This document shows positions 52,882 through 63,795 of a DNA stretch of 64,000 bases, in pieces. A program made the translations under genes and the position numbers. The DNA is taken from positions 49,955 to 113,954 of the forward strand of contig JADJAS010000006.1 in the NCBI GenBank assembly GCA_016704145.1, written 5' to 3'. Origin of the DNA: Rhodocyclaceae bacterium. Its GTDB lineage: Bacteria > Pseudomonadota > Gammaproteobacteria > Burkholderiales > Rhodocyclaceae. Numbering within the stretch: the stretch's first letter is position 1; the number at the start of each line of letters is the position of its first letter. The notes beneath the pieces are model-generated. The model ran no database searches. It saw only the letters and a list, made by a program, of their open reading frames with translations, and was not told the origin of the DNA.

Positions 52882-52930
52882 CAAAAAAATGCCGCCCGTT
52901 ACGTTCGGCAAAATCCGAACTCGGGGCGGC
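52882..52930 (-). terminator. Terminator of module 2 and the molybdenum hydroxylase
   Basis: GCCGCCC/GGGCGGC outer and GTTCGG/CCGAAC inner stems close a 6-nt loop; on the minus strand the hairpin is followed by ATTTTTTTGC. A clear rho-independent terminator 73 bases after the hydroxylase stop. Confidence 0.9.
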
Positions 52931-53002
52931 AAACGTACTAGCAGGAGGAAGAACGAAAACGAAACGCCCGTGGCAACGGGTGGTTAAGCGTATGAGATTG
53001 CT

Positions 53003-55342
53003 TCAGATCTTGCCCAGGCCGCGCAGTATCTTTTCCGGCGTGATCGGTAGTTGTGTGAAACGAACTCCGATGGCGTCGTGGATCGCGTTGGCGATTGCAG
53101 GTGCCGGCGTGATGACGCAGCATTCGCCGAGGCTCTTGGCGCCGAATGGTCCGGTTGGCTCGTCGGTCTCGATAAAGATGCTGTCGATCTTTCTCGGCAT
53201 CTCGACCGCCGTCGGCATCTTGTAGTCGAGGAAGTCCGTGGTCAGGCACGAACCGGTCTCGGGATCGAACTGGATGTGTTCCATCAGCGCATAGCCCATA
53301 CCTTGCTGAAAGCCCCCTTCCACCTGTCCCTCAGCGGCCTTGGGATTGATAGCACGGCCAATGTCATGAGCATACACCGCATGCAGCACCGCAACTTCGC
53401 CGGTTTCGGTATCGACTTCGACTTCGACGAACTGGGCCGCGCAGGGTGTCGGATTGGATTTCGGCGCGAGGCTCGACAAGCCGATGATCGTGCCCTTCTC
53501 TTCCATCACGGTGGGCTGCGGTCCCTGGGCGGTCATCTGAACGAAGGGCGACTCGGCTCGCTGCGCGATCTCCGCAACGCTCAAGGTCTTGGACGGCGTG
53601 CCACGGACACTGACTTTGCCGTCGCTGACCTCGAGGTCTGCGGGGCTGACTTCCAGCATCGATCCCGCGACTTCCAGCAGTCGCTTCTTGGCCGACAGCG
53701 CCGCCTCCTTGACTGCGTTGCCCGAAGAATAGGTGACACGACTGGCATGGGTCGGCGCGTCGAACGGCAGATTGTCGGTGTCGCCGGCGCTGCTCATGCG
53801 CACTGCACCGGCGGGCAAACCCAGCGCCTCGGCGGCAATCTGCGTCAATGTGGCGATCTGTCCCGAACCGATATCCATCGATGCAGTCGCCAGATCGGCG
53901 GTACCGTCGCGATTGATCTTGACGATGGCCCCGGAGTGCTCATAGATATCCGGGAAGCCCATGCAGCCGCTGACCCAGACCGGATGTACGGCAAGGCCGA
54001 TACCGCGCTTCTTCGCACCCGAACTTCCCTTGTCGCGACGTCTGGCTTTTTCCCAGCCAATCTTCGCCGCTCCCTCGCGCAAGCAATCGGCCAAGCCGTA
54101 GGTCGCCAACGTGAAGGCCGGATTGAACGGGTGCGGCTCTCCCTGCTTGCGCGCATTCTGCAGCCGCATCGCAATCGGGTCCAGATTCAGCTTTGTGCAA
54201 ATCTCGTCGATTTGCGACTCCACCGCGAAGCTGCCCTGAGGCGCCCCGTAACCGCGATAGCCGCCACCGATCATATTGTTGGTATAAACGGTGTAGCCTT
54301 CCCATTTCTGGTGCGGCGCGTGATAGTTGAAGAACAGGCCGAACGCGCCATGCACCATGATGACCTCGGAACCGTGCGTCGCATGGGCACCGCAGTCGAG
54401 AATGCTCTTCGCGTAGCGCGCGGTAAACGTGCCGTCCTTCTTGACGCCCGTCTTCAGGTAAACCTTGATCGGATTGCGCGTGGTGGTGATGAAGTCTTCC
54501 TGGCGCGTCTGTTCCAGCCGCACCGGCCGGCCACACTTCTTGCTCAACAAGGCTGCCACCGGTTCCATGGCAGTCAGCTCGAGCTTCCCGCCAAATCCGC
54601 CGCCAATGTAGGGCGACTTCACGACCTTTACCTTGGTTTCCGGAATCCCCAGCGCAAAAGCCAGTTTTTCGCGCGTCCCGAACAGATGCTGGGTCGTGAC
54701 GTGTATGGTGACATTGTCCTGCCTGTCCATGTCCACCACGCAAACCCGCGGCTCCAGATAGCACGTATGCACGCGCTGTGTCTCGTAGGTCCCCTCGAAA
54801 ATGAAGTCCGCCTCCGCGAAACCCTTTTCCAGGTCGCCATATTCGAAGAAAGGCGTCTTGGCGATATTGTTGGGCGCCTCGTCGTGCAGTTGCGGCGCGC
54901 CTTCCGCCATGGCTTCTTCAGGCGTGAACACTGCCGGCAATTCCTCGTACTCGACATCGATAAGATCGATGGCGGCTTCGGCAATATCCGCAGTGATGGC
55001 CGCAACGGCGGCGACCGGCTGGCCGACGTAGCGGACGCGCTCGCCGTTCATCACGTCAAAGTCGAGCACCATGCTCGGCGCCTGCACTGGAACGAAGAAC
55101 ACCGGACAAAACTTGATCTGCGGCACGTCCTTGGGCAAGAGAACGGCTTTGACACCGGGCAGACGCTCGGCGCGAGACGCATCGATACTGACGATGCGGG
55201 CATGCGCATAAGGACTGCGCAGCATCTTCGCGTGAAGCATGCCCGGCAACTTCACATTGACCGGATAGCCTTTGCCACCGGTAACCTTGTCATAAGCGTC
55301 GGGACGCTCCAGGCTTTGCCCGACCACATTCAGTTGGCTCAT
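53003..55342 (-). CDS. Molybdenum hydroxylase large subunit (xanthine dehydrogenase family)
   Basis: 779 residues. Molybdopterin-cytosine-dinucleotide and active-site elements are all visible: YIGGGFGGKLELTAMEP, GGGYRGYGAPQGSF, VEGGFQQGMGYAL and GPFGAKSLGE, whose Glu is the catalytic base next to molybdenum. It hydroxylates a carbon with water and passes electrons to the FeS subunit. Start ATG 55342 begins the conserved part (MSQLNVVGQSLERPDAYDKV). It ends an operon that also carries envelope module 2, so its substrate is probably the compound handled there. Copy 14 of the dispersed motif lies in it. Confidence 0.93.
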   Translation of the reverse strand: MSQLNVVGQSLERPDAYDKVTGGKGYPVNVKLPGMLHAKMLRSPYAHARIVSIDASRAERLPGVKAVLLPKDVPQIKFCPVFFVPVQAPSMVLDFDVMNGERVRYVGQPVAAVAAITADIAEAAIDLIDVEYEELPAVFTPEEAMAEGAPQLHDEAPNNIAKTPFFEYGDLEKGFAEADFIFEGTYETQRVHTCYLEPRVCVVDMDRQDNVTIHVTTQHLFGTREKLAFALGIPETKVKVVKSPYIGGGFGGKLELTAMEPVAALLSKKCGRPVRLEQTRQEDFITTTRNPIKVYLKTGVKKDGTFTARYAKSILDCGAHATHGSEVIMVHGAFGLFFNYHAPHQKWEGYTVYTNNMIGGGYRGYGAPQGSFAVESQIDEICTKLNLDPIAMRLQNARKQGEPHPFNPAFTLATYGLADCLREGAAKIGWEKARRRDKGSSGAKKRGIGLAVHPVWVSGCMGFPDIYEHSGAIVKINRDGTADLATASMDIGSGQIATLTQIAAEALGLPAGAVRMSSAGDTDNLPFDAPTHASRVTYSSGNAVKEAALSAKKRLLEVAGSMLEVSPADLEVSDGKVSVRGTPSKTLSVAEIAQRAESPFVQMTAQGPQPTVMEEKGTIIGLSSLAPKSNPTPCAAQFVEVEVDTETGEVAVLHAVYAHDIGRAINPKAAEGQVEGGFQQGMGYALMEHIQFDPETGSCLTTDFLDYKMPTAVEMPRKIDSIFIETDEPTGPFGAKSLGECCVITPAPAIANAIHDAIGVRFTQLPITPEKILRGLGKI
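53595..53618 (-). repeat. Dispersed 24-bp motif, copy 14 (inside the hydroxylase gene)
   Basis: On the minus strand: AAAGTCAG-TGTC-CGTG-GCAC-GCCG; frame AAA GTC AGT (GKVSVRGTP). Confidence 0.65.
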
Positions 55343-55362
55343 CGTTTGACTCCCTGGGGGCT

Positions 55363-55827
55363 TCAAGAACGCTCGGACGCGAGCTTGACGGCGTCCACGA
55401 TCTTGGCATAACCGGTACATCGACAAAGATTGCCCGAGATGCCGTGGCGAATCTGCTCCTCGTCGGGTCTGGGGCATTCATCCAGGAGCTGCTTGGCAGC
55501 CATCATCATGCCGCACGTGCAGTAGCCGCATTGGACGGCGCCTGCATCGACGAACGCAGCCTGTATGGGATGCAATTCCTCGCCCGAGGACAAACCCTCG
55601 GCAGTGGTGACTTTCACGCCATCGAAGGAATGCGCGTAACAAACGCAGGAGTAGACCGCCTTGCCGTCCACATGGACGGTACAGCAGCCGCAGCCACCGC
55701 TGTCGCAGCCTTTCTTCGGGCCATTCAGGCCGATCTGGTCGCGCAGCACGCGCAACAAAGTCGCGTCCAGCTCCACCGCCAATTCATGGACATCACCATT
55801 GACTTCCAAAGTCAGCATCTTTTTCAC
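55363..55827 (-). CDS. Molybdenum hydroxylase small 2x[2Fe-2S] subunit
   Basis: 154 residues. Plant-type cluster GCDSGGCGCCTVHVDGKAVY-S-C and the second cluster CGYCTCGM..CRCTGY are complete. No Tat signal, so the enzyme is cytoplasmic. GTG 55827 has GAGG eight bases upstream; an internal ATG four codons later (55818) is an alternative. It lies between the FAD and Mo subunit genes with gaps of 10 and 20 bases. Confidence 0.94.
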   Translation of the reverse strand: MKKMLTLEVNGDVHELAVELDATLLRVLRDQIGLNGPKKGCDSGGCGCCTVHVDGKAVYSCVCYAHSFDGVKVTTAEGLSSGEELHPIQAAFVDAGAVQCGYCTCGMMMAAKQLLDECPRPDEEQIRHGISGNLCRCTGYAKIVDAVKLASERS

Positions 55828-55837
55828 GTTGATATCC

Positions 55838-56719
55838 TCATGCCAACCGCGCAATGGCGCGTTCCAGTGTTCTTCGAACAATGACCTTGGCCACGGCGCC
55901 ACGGTACTCTGCCGACGCGCGATGATCGGACATCGGACTGATATCAGCGGTCACGGCTTCGCTCGCCGTCTGTAAGGTCGCGGCATCGAGCTTGCTGCCG
56001 ATCAGGATTTGCCGAGCCGCGTCGGATAGCACTGCGGTTTCCGCAACCCCGCCTCCCAGCGCGACGTACGCTTCGGTACAGGTTTTCTGGCTGTCGACGC
56101 TCAGGTATGCCGCAGCATTGACGATGGCGAGGTCATTGGCATTGCCTTCCAGCTTGATGAACGCGCTGGCGCCGTTGCCCGGACATTTGGGGATTGCCAC
56201 GGCCGTCACCAACTCTCCCGGCTCGAGAGAGTTCACGAATAATCCGGCCAGGAAATCCGGCAATGCCAATTGCCGCTCTCCCGCCTCGCCGCCCTTGACC
56301 ATTACGGTGGCGCCGAGCGCCAGCAGCGCGGTCGGCACATCGAAGAAGGGGCAGGAGGCGGACACGCAGCCACCGATGGTCGCAGTGTTCCGGATTTGCA
56401 CTGGCGGGTAGGCAAGCGCATCAGACAAGCCGGCAAGCCACGGTGTACGCTGAACCGACGGCAGTGTCTGGATTTGTGAAAAGGTCACCGTTGCGCCGAT
56501 GAGCAAACCCCGATCATCATCGCGAATGGCGTCCAACCCTGCCTTGCGAATATCGACCAGTTCCTCGACATCGCTCAGCAAACCACGCGCCTCAAGTCCA
56601 TGCAGAAACGTGCCGCCGGCAAGAACCAGGATTTCCGCTTCCTGGCTCTTACCTAGAATATTGATGGCCTCCTGCATGTTCTTGGGTGCATGGAACTCTT
56701 TTAACTTGTATAAAGCCAT
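55838..56719 (-). CDS. Molybdenum hydroxylase FAD subunit
   Basis: 293 residues. FAD-binding LVLAGGTFLHGLEARG, VQIRNTATIGGCVSASCPFF, DVPTALLALGATVMVKGG, then the CO dehydrogenase flavoprotein C-terminal domain. It hands electrons from the FeS subunit to an acceptor. It follows the DUF1329 gene of module 2 by 68 bases, starting the three hydroxylase genes. Confidence 0.92.
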   Translation of the reverse strand: MALYKLKEFHAPKNMQEAINILGKSQEAEILVLAGGTFLHGLEARGLLSDVEELVDIRKAGLDAIRDDDRGLLIGATVTFSQIQTLPSVQRTPWLAGLSDALAYPPVQIRNTATIGGCVSASCPFFDVPTALLALGATVMVKGGEAGERQLALPDFLAGLFVNSLEPGELVTAVAIPKCPGNGASAFIKLEGNANDLAIVNAAAYLSVDSQKTCTEAYVALGGGVAETAVLSDAARQILIGSKLDAATLQTASEAVTADISPMSDHRASAEYRGAVAKVIVRRTLERAIARLA

Positions 56720-56787
56720 GACGACTCCAGGTCAACTGTTGGGCTAAGGAACGCAGGGCCGGAACTGCACCCTGCGGATTTTCCGAC

Positions 56788-58104
56788 TTAGTCGCCGCCG
56801 CGCAGGTTCTGCACCTGGAACAGATCCGGCGGATTCAGCTTGGCATCAATATGAACCTTGAACTGGCCGGTGGTGCAATGCATGGCCTGCATGTCGATTT
56901 GCGAAAACGAATCATCTAGGGAAACATCGCTGCCCTTATTCTTGGGCAGGTGATGATCGGGATGGGACTTGCCGATGGTGAAGTTCTTCCAGAGCTGTCC
57001 CTTGCGGTCATAAACGAGAACGCGGCCGGCATACATGGTCTGTGCGTCCAGATACAAGACCTTCTTGCTCATCGGATGGTTCGGGTTAACCGGTGTCGCT
57101 TCCAGGATGTAGGACTTGCGCAGCTGGTATGTGACATTCGGCATGCAGTTGCCCTTGCCATGCATGTCCACAAACTTGTAGCCATCCGACTCCTTGTACT
57201 CGTCGGTCAACTTCTGCTCGTTGTGGTTGAAAAACGGCACCAGAATGTTAACCGTGCCCTTGTATGCCCAGTGCATGTCGGAAGTACGCCCGTTGTAGCC
57301 CTCGAAGTCCTCGATCATCATGTCGGAACCCAGGAAGGCATCGGTAGTCTGGCCGGTGGCCAGGCGGCGCACCCGGCGCTGGAAGCCCAGGTACAGATAG
57401 GCATCGTCGAGTTTCGTGTCATCCTCGAAACGATGGATCAGCAACTGAGTGTTCTTCAGGTCCTGCGGCTCATAAACCTTGGCATAGGTTCCACGATAGA
57501 TCTTTGCCGGGTTCGGCGTAATCTCCGGAATGGGCGGCTGTTCGACCCGATGCATGAAGTTCAAAAAGTGGAACTCGAACTTGATGGTGCGCTCGATCTG
57601 GCCCGTCGCGGCATTGCGGTAGCGCCAATAGAAGGGATAGATCGATCCCGAATCACCATAGTTCACACCGTACTTGAAGTTCCAGGCCAGCTTCTCGCCG
57701 GCACGCGGATCCTTCAGGTCCGGCTCCTCCGGGAACGGCCGGCCCGCCACGTAGCCTTCGATGTCGCCGTTCTTGGCACCCAGCTTGGCCTTGTTGAGAT
57801 TCTTGCGCGTGGCGTCTATATATGCCTTGGGCTGCGGGAAGTCCGAGTTCTTGCCGATCGTGATTTCGACCCAGCCATCCTTGACCATGTCAAATAGGCC
57901 GGGATCGAAGGCGCCCTTGAACTGCTCGACGTTGGCCTTGTTGATCACGAGGCCAGGGTTGAGTCCCGGAAAAGCCGGGAAGCCTTTCTTGTTAGGAAAA
58001 AAACTGTTGTCCACATCCGCGTCGGAAGCGGCGGAAGCGGGGGTAGAGAGGGAAGCGGAAGCCAGGGCGAGGGCGGAGGCCAAGGCGAGGGTATTGAGTT
58101 TCAT
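56788..58104 (-). CDS. DUF1329 periplasmic protein (module 2)
   Basis: 438 residues with a signal peptide (MKLNTLALASALALASASLS-TPASAA). Same family as the module 1 copy but strongly diverged: GYVAGRPFPEEPDLKDPRAG, KLAWNFKYGVNYGDSG, AYLYLGFQRRVRRLATGQTT, RKSYILEATPVNPNHPMSKK, DAQTMYAGRVLVYDRKGQLW. Full length and intact, unlike the other three genes of module 2. It connects the module to the hydroxylase genes. Confidence 0.9.
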   Translation of the reverse strand: MKLNTLALASALALASASLSTPASAASDADVDNSFFPNKKGFPAFPGLNPGLVINKANVEQFKGAFDPGLFDMVKDGWVEITIGKNSDFPQPKAYIDATRKNLNKAKLGAKNGDIEGYVAGRPFPEEPDLKDPRAGEKLAWNFKYGVNYGDSGSIYPFYWRYRNAATGQIERTIKFEFHFLNFMHRVEQPPIPEITPNPAKIYRGTYAKVYEPQDLKNTQLLIHRFEDDTKLDDAYLYLGFQRRVRRLATGQTTDAFLGSDMMIEDFEGYNGRTSDMHWAYKGTVNILVPFFNHNEQKLTDEYKESDGYKFVDMHGKGNCMPNVTYQLRKSYILEATPVNPNHPMSKKVLYLDAQTMYAGRVLVYDRKGQLWKNFTIGKSHPDHHLPKNKGSDVSLDDSFSQIDMQAMHCTTGQFKVHIDAKLNPPDLFQVQNLRGGD

Positions 58105-58122
58105 GGGTGTGGATCTCCTCGA

Positions 58123-60303
58123 TCAGAACTTGTACTTGAGGGTGACGTAGAGTTCGTTTTCCTTCCAGGCGGCGCCGATGGGGCCGGCGCGGAAGCGGCC
58201 GAGCGGCTCGATGCCGGACAGGCCGAACGAGCCTGGGGCGAAGCCCTGGGTGCCGGCGCCACTGGTGTACATGGTGTAGGGCGCGTAGGGATTGCAGGAA
58301 CGGCAGTCGTCGAACTCCCAACGGCTCTGGTTGTCGCGGTTCTTGACGTTGGCACCGAAGGTCAGCTTGAGGTCGTCGGTCAAGCTCCACTCCACCGACG
58401 GGGCGATCGCCCAGGCGTGCGCCTTGAAGTCGCGGGCCAGGATCAGGGTCGGGCTGACCCGGTCGTTCATGACGAAGCCCTTGATCAAGAGGGTGCCGAT
58501 GTAGTTGTTCTCCCAATCGGGCATGCCGACCTTGCCGCCGGGCATGCTCTTCAACTCGTGGTCGAAGATGTGCTGGTAGAACAACTGCGCCGAGATCAGG
58601 GTGGTACGGTTCGGGTTGATGAAGGGAATGAAGGTCGGCCGGTCCACGCCGATCACCGAACGGAACACCTTGTTCTCCGAGTACAGCCGCGGCCGGGCCG
58701 TGTTGGTGAACTCTTCGCCTTCGGTCAAGGCGCCCTCGAGGCGGAACGCCGCGCCCAGCGTCTCGGACTGGAAGTCCATCGAGCCGCCGATCAGGTTGAT
58801 GCGCGGGAAATAGACGTCGAAGGCGATCAGGTTGGTGGTCGGAATGCCCTGGGCCGGTCCGGAGAACGGCGACGTGTTGCCGTGGGCGCCGGTGAAGGGG
58901 TTGATCGCCACCTGGTTAATCGAGCGCAGGCTCGGCAGTTGCGAACGATAGGTCAGGGCATTGACCGAGAAGTTGAGGCCGCCCTGGGTGACGCCTTCGA
59001 ACTTCATCCCCAGTTGGGTGTTGGCCAGGCTCCATTCGGGCAGGTGCACCTTGCGGATGCCGATCTGGTTCGGCCCGAAGTTGGTGGCGAACCAGACGCC
59101 ATCGACCGGCGCCGGGGTGCCCGGGGCGCTGAAGCCGGCGAAGTTGGCCACCGTGCCGCCGTGGTCCCCACAGATTGGCCATGCCGCGGAAGAAGCAGCC
59201 GGCGTCGAGAATGACGTTGGGGCTGCCGCACTGGCCCAGGTTGTTCGGCCGGAACTTGTCGAAGTTCCACACCACCTGCAGGTTGCGCTCCTGCATGCTG
59301 CCCGAGCCACCCATCCGCCATTCGCCCTGGGCGATCCACATCGGAATGCGGATGTCCTGCAGTTCGTCGTAGATGTTGTTGCGGGAGTAGTCCACCGGGT
59401 TGATGACGTCGAGCACGCGGAACAGGTCGGTGCGGCCCCAGACCACCTGCTGCCGGCCCAGCTTGAGGAAGAAGTTGCTGCCGTCGGCCAGGTCGAAGGT
59501 CTTCTTGGCATAGAGTTCGCGAATGAAGTCGGCCCGGTCGTTGAACTCGGGCGCCTCCAGTTCCGAGAGCTTCTTGTCGCCATAGCCGCCAAAGTCGCGG
59601 CAGCCGCGCTTGTCCTTGTCGCACGGCCGCACCGGCACGGCAAAGGCGACGCCGGAGCCCGTGCTGTTCCAGCGTTGGCCCAGCAGTTGCAAGCCGGCGC
59701 CCGAGCCGTAGCCCACCGGCGGCGTGGCCAGGTTGCCGTAATTGGGATCGATGAACTTGTTGATGCCCGGCCCGCCGCCCGGCCCGCCCAGGGTTGGGCA
59801 GCCCGCGCCGGCCTGGATGGCATCCACCACGGTAAAGCCCACCCCACCGCCGAATGGCACGGTGGCACCGTAATGAACATGCACGGGCGAGGGGGCCCGA
59901 ACAGGCCGACCGACTGCGCTACCGGACCGGCCGTGTTGGGAATCCGGACGTCGGCCGCGCTCTTGCTGCCGGCGTCCTCGCCGTATTCGTCCTTGTTGAG
60001 CCGATAGACGCCGTCCCAGGTGCCGCGCAGGATGCCCCGCACCGCCCAGCCGTCACCCACCTTCTTGTCGGCCTCGACCTGCAAGGTGTTCCTGAACTTC
60101 GACAGCCCGACCCGGTGGCCCCGCTCTTGTCCTTGCCCCGGAAGCGCGTGTCGTTCTCGTAATAGACATCGACCTGCCAGGGCTCGACATCGCCGCCCAG
60201 CGACGGCAAGTTGTCTCGCCCGCGCCGGTAGCGAGCCCAGCCCCGCCAGCGCCAGCGCCGTCGCCACCACCATCCGCTTCCTGTTCATCCGCTCGATCTT
60301 CAT
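58123..60303 (-). pseudogene. DUF1302 outer-membrane barrel (module 2), broken by apparent frameshifts
   Basis: The full protein can be followed across frames: signal peptide MKIERMNRKRMVVATALALA; then LGGDVEPWQVDVYYENDTRF; KFRNTLQVEADKKVGDGWAV; the segment starting VHVHYGATVPFGGGVGF; LKLGRQQVVWGRTDLFRVLD; and the C-terminus YVTLKYKF. Breaks fall near 60215, 60117, 59897 and 59170. At 60117, 59897 and 59170 adding one G or C to a run restores the frame. No in-frame stops from substitutions were seen, so the breaks may be sequencing errors rather than decay. Confidence 0.75.
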
Positions 60304-60336
60304 CGCTGTCCTCCTCCTCTAAGTTCACTCCCGCCT

Positions 60337-62755
60337 TCACCCCGCCAGACCGCCACCGTTCGCCGCGTCTTCCTCCAGCACGCCATCCGCGTCGTAATGC
60401 GTGGCCACCACGAAGTGCGGCTTGAACACGACGCACCAGGCCGGCACGATCAGCATGGCGGCAATGGCATTGACGACCAGCATGAACGACAGCAGGATGG
60501 CCGCGTCCGACTGGAACCGCAGGGTCCGACAGAAATATCCACATGATCACCCCGGCAATCAGCGTCGCCGCGGTGAACAGAGACGGCGTAACCCGTGGTG
60601 GCCACCGCATTGACCACCGCCCGGTGAATGTTCCGGGTGGCCGCCATTTCCTCGCGGATGCGGGCCCATGAAATAGACGGCATAGTCGATGCCCACCCCA
60701 CCCCGACGGCGATCACCGGCACGGTATTGACGTTGATGCCGATGTGGGCGGCGCCCATGTAGGCATAGGTCATCACCGTGGCGAACAGCATGGGCAACAC
60801 CATCAGCCAGCCGGCGTGCCACGACTGGTAGTACAGCATGACCAGGGCAGAAGGCCAGGATCATCACCGCCGGGATGATGATCATGCCCGGTGCAGGGCC
60901 TGGTTGGCCGCCGCCGTGACGCCGATGATGCCGCCCCCAGTTCAATGTGCAGCCCGGGCACGTCCCGCTCGATCTGCTTGATGCCCGCCTCGGCCAGGCC
61001 ACCACCCGGTTGATGGTGTCGGCCTGGTGGTCCCCTTGTAGAAGAACACCATGTTGGCTTCGTTCTCGTCGGGACTGATGAATTCCTTCAGGGCCCCCGG
61101 TATCGGACTGCTGGCCATGTAGGCAAACATCAGGCCGCCCACTTCCTCGGCATTGTCCGGCAGCTGCATCCAGCGCGGGTCGTCGTTGTGGGTCAGCCGG
61201 TTCACCACCCGCACCACCCCGGGAATGGCCTTGGTGCCGCCCAGACCGGGATCGGCCAGCATGTGCGCCTGAAAGCGCTCGATGGCGGCCATGACGTCCG
61301 GCCGCTTGATGCCGCCCTTCTCGTCGGTACGCGCCACCACGTGCAATTCCTCGGAGCCAGGGAACAGGTGTTGATGGCCTGGGTCGATCGGTTGTAGTCG
61401 TGGTGCCGGTGCAGCAGCGGGCTGCCCGCCTCGGATTCGCCCAGCTGCACCCGGGCAATGAACCAGCCGCCGCCAATGGCGCACAGCGCCGCCACGGCCA
61501 GGATGGCCCGCGCGCCACCGTCGGTGCCGCCGGTCATGGCCATGGCCCGGCCCAGCAGGTTGCGCACGCCTTCGTTCTTGTTCTCCATCTCCCGCGGCTG
61601 CGGCAGGATGGTCAGCGCCAGCGGTACCATGAAGTGCACGGTGAAGATGACCGAGAAGCCCCAGAAGCCGGCCGCCAGACCCAGCTTGTGGTTGAAGGGG
61701 GCGGCACCCAGCATGAGCACGGCTATGCCGACCGCGTCCACGATGATGGCCAGACTGCCCGGCCGGAACAGGGCATCGAGGGCGTTGCGCGCCGCCTTGG
61801 CGCCGTGGTGGGTCTTGGCCAGTTCTTCGTAGTAGCGCGCCACCAGCTGGACGCCGTGGGAGGTGGCGCGGGCGGCAATGAGGAAGGGAATGGGCAGGGA
61901 GAGGGGCTCGAGGTTGATGCCCATCAGCGCCATGAACCCCAGACCCCAGATCGAGGACAGCGCTATGCCCAAGAGCGGCAGGGCAATGCCGTACAGCCGC
62001 CGGAAATAGACGATCAAGAGCGTCGCCAGCAGCGCCAGGGTCCAGGCCAGAATGCCCAGAATCTGGGTTGAGGTAGGTATAGACCCAGCCGGTGAGCACG
62101 GGATTGCCGGTGACGTGGATCTTGTGCCCGGGCCGCGCCAGGCTTTCCCGCACTTTCTGGAGTTCGGCGAAGGTCTTGACGTAGTCGAGGTCGGCTTCGT
62201 TGAGCTGGGCCTTGATCAGCGCAGCCTTGAGATCGGGCGAGACCAGAAGACCGTAGATGGTGGGGTTGGCAATGACGTCCTTCTTCTCCGCTCGAACTCG
62301 GCCGCCGTCCGGTTGCCCTTCAGCGGGTCGTAGTACGGCTCGGACATAAAGTTGCCTTCGGCGCTGAGATAGACCTTGCGCGCGGTCCGGTGCGTCAGGC
62401 TGGCCACCAGGTTGTGGTTGACGCTGGGCAGGTTGTCCATCCCCTGGGTGGCTTCATGCACCAGCTTGAGCGTGGCATCGTTAAAAATGGTGCCTTGCTC
62501 GACTTCAATGGCCATGACGATCTGGTTGGCGCCGCCAAAGCCTTCCTTGATCCGGTTGGATACCTTGATGTAGGCATGCTGTTGCGGCAGCAGGTCGGCA
62601 AAGTCGGAATACACCCGCAGCTTGGGCAGAAACAGACTCCAGGCCAGGGTGGCGGCTAGAATCAGCCCAAGCACGATCTTGGGATTGGCAAACAGCCATT
62701 CCTCGCCAACGTGCAGGCCATGGGTGATGCGCTGGCGCAGCCCACCGCCACTCAT
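60337..62755 (-). pseudogene. RND/MMPL permease (module 2), broken by many apparent frameshifts
   Basis: Fragments in all three minus frames add up to a complete permease: MSGGGLRQRITHGLHVGEEW, ANPKIVLGLILAATLAWSLF; LLIVYFRRLYGIALPLLGIA; FLIAARATSHGVQLVARYYE; HMLADPGLGGTKAIPGVVRV; MTYAYMGAAHIGINVNTVPV; LFTAATLIAGVIMWIF; end HYDADGVLEEDAANGGGLAG. Frames change near 62293, 62070, 61367, 61033 and repeatedly between 61010 and 60520. ATG 62755 overlaps the YCF48-like stop by four bases exactly as in module 1. Confidence 0.75.
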
Positions 62756-63682
62756 GCGCCCGCTCCTGGCGTGATCGCCACGACCCGCAAGCCGCCCGGC
62801 CCACCGATGACGATGCCTCCCGCGACGCTGGCCGCCGAACCCAGAAACGCCGGCACGGCATCCGGTGTACGGCACCGACCGCCATTGGCCTTCTTCCAGC
62901 CGGGCAATGACACCGCCGGCGCCAACGCCATAAGGCCGGCCTTCGTGCAGAAACAGCCGGTAGAGCGCCGCACCGCTGGGGTTGGCCATCCGGCTCCAGG
63001 TCTTGCCCCCATCGACGGTGCAGCATTTGCCCGGCGATGCCGCTGGCAAAGCCTTCGTTGCGGTCGAGAAAGAGGGCGGCGTAGGGGTAAAACTCGCCCG
63101 GAATCTGGCTCAGCTTGCGCCAGCCCGCCGCCATCGTCGGTGACCACGACGTAACCAAATTCGCCCAGAACAAACCGTGCCGGTCATCAACAAACCTGCA
63201 CCGTGGTGAATTGAACGTCTTCTTGCAGGTCAGTCACCGTCCAGCTGACTCCCCGGTCACCACTGACCGCTATCCGCCCCAGACCCCACCACCCACCACC
63301 GGCCCCGACCATCACAGGTGACCGCCAGCGGTACCGCGGCTTGTCCAACTCGGCGCTCCGCCATGCCTGACCTTGCCGATCGCCACTCCAAACCTTGTGG
63401 TTGAAGTCAATCCCGACAAACCCGCCGTCCGGACATGCCGCCAGACCCATCACACTGGCCCCCACCAAATTCTCCCGCCGCCAGCTCTTCCCACCATCCG
63501 CCGATACCACCACCGCCCCCGCCTGACTCCCACCCACCACCACCTCACCATTCCACCCCCAGCGCCTGTATCCACGTCCGATGGCTTCAGCGGGCTTGAG
63601 GCTTTCCTCTTGAACCGGCAGGGGAATCGATGGGGCCACAGGAGGCACACACGGAAACCGCCGCCAGCGCCATTAGCGGCAT
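62752..63682 (-). pseudogene. YCF48-like propeller protein (module 2), broken by apparent frameshifts
   Basis: Starts MPLMALAAVSVC at 63682, continues in another frame as SIPLPVQEESLKPAEAIG, AVVVSADGGKSWRRENLVG, AVSGDRGVSWTVTDL, then GEFGYVVVTDDGG, YAALFLDRNEGFASG, TVDGGKTWSRMANPSG and ends GGPGGLRVVAITPGAGA. Asp-box blades match the module 1 protein, but the N-terminus looks like a cleaved signal rather than an anchor. Frames change near 63645, 63190, 63115, 63025 and 62870. Confidence 0.7.
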
Positions 63683-63795
63683 GAACTTTCTCGACGACGA
63701 AGACCGGTTCCGAATCACCAAGAACAAACCTCCTGTTGTGAATATAAGCCCGATTGGAGCAGGCCAGAGGTTAAGTTCGGCCTCAATGCGCGTTC

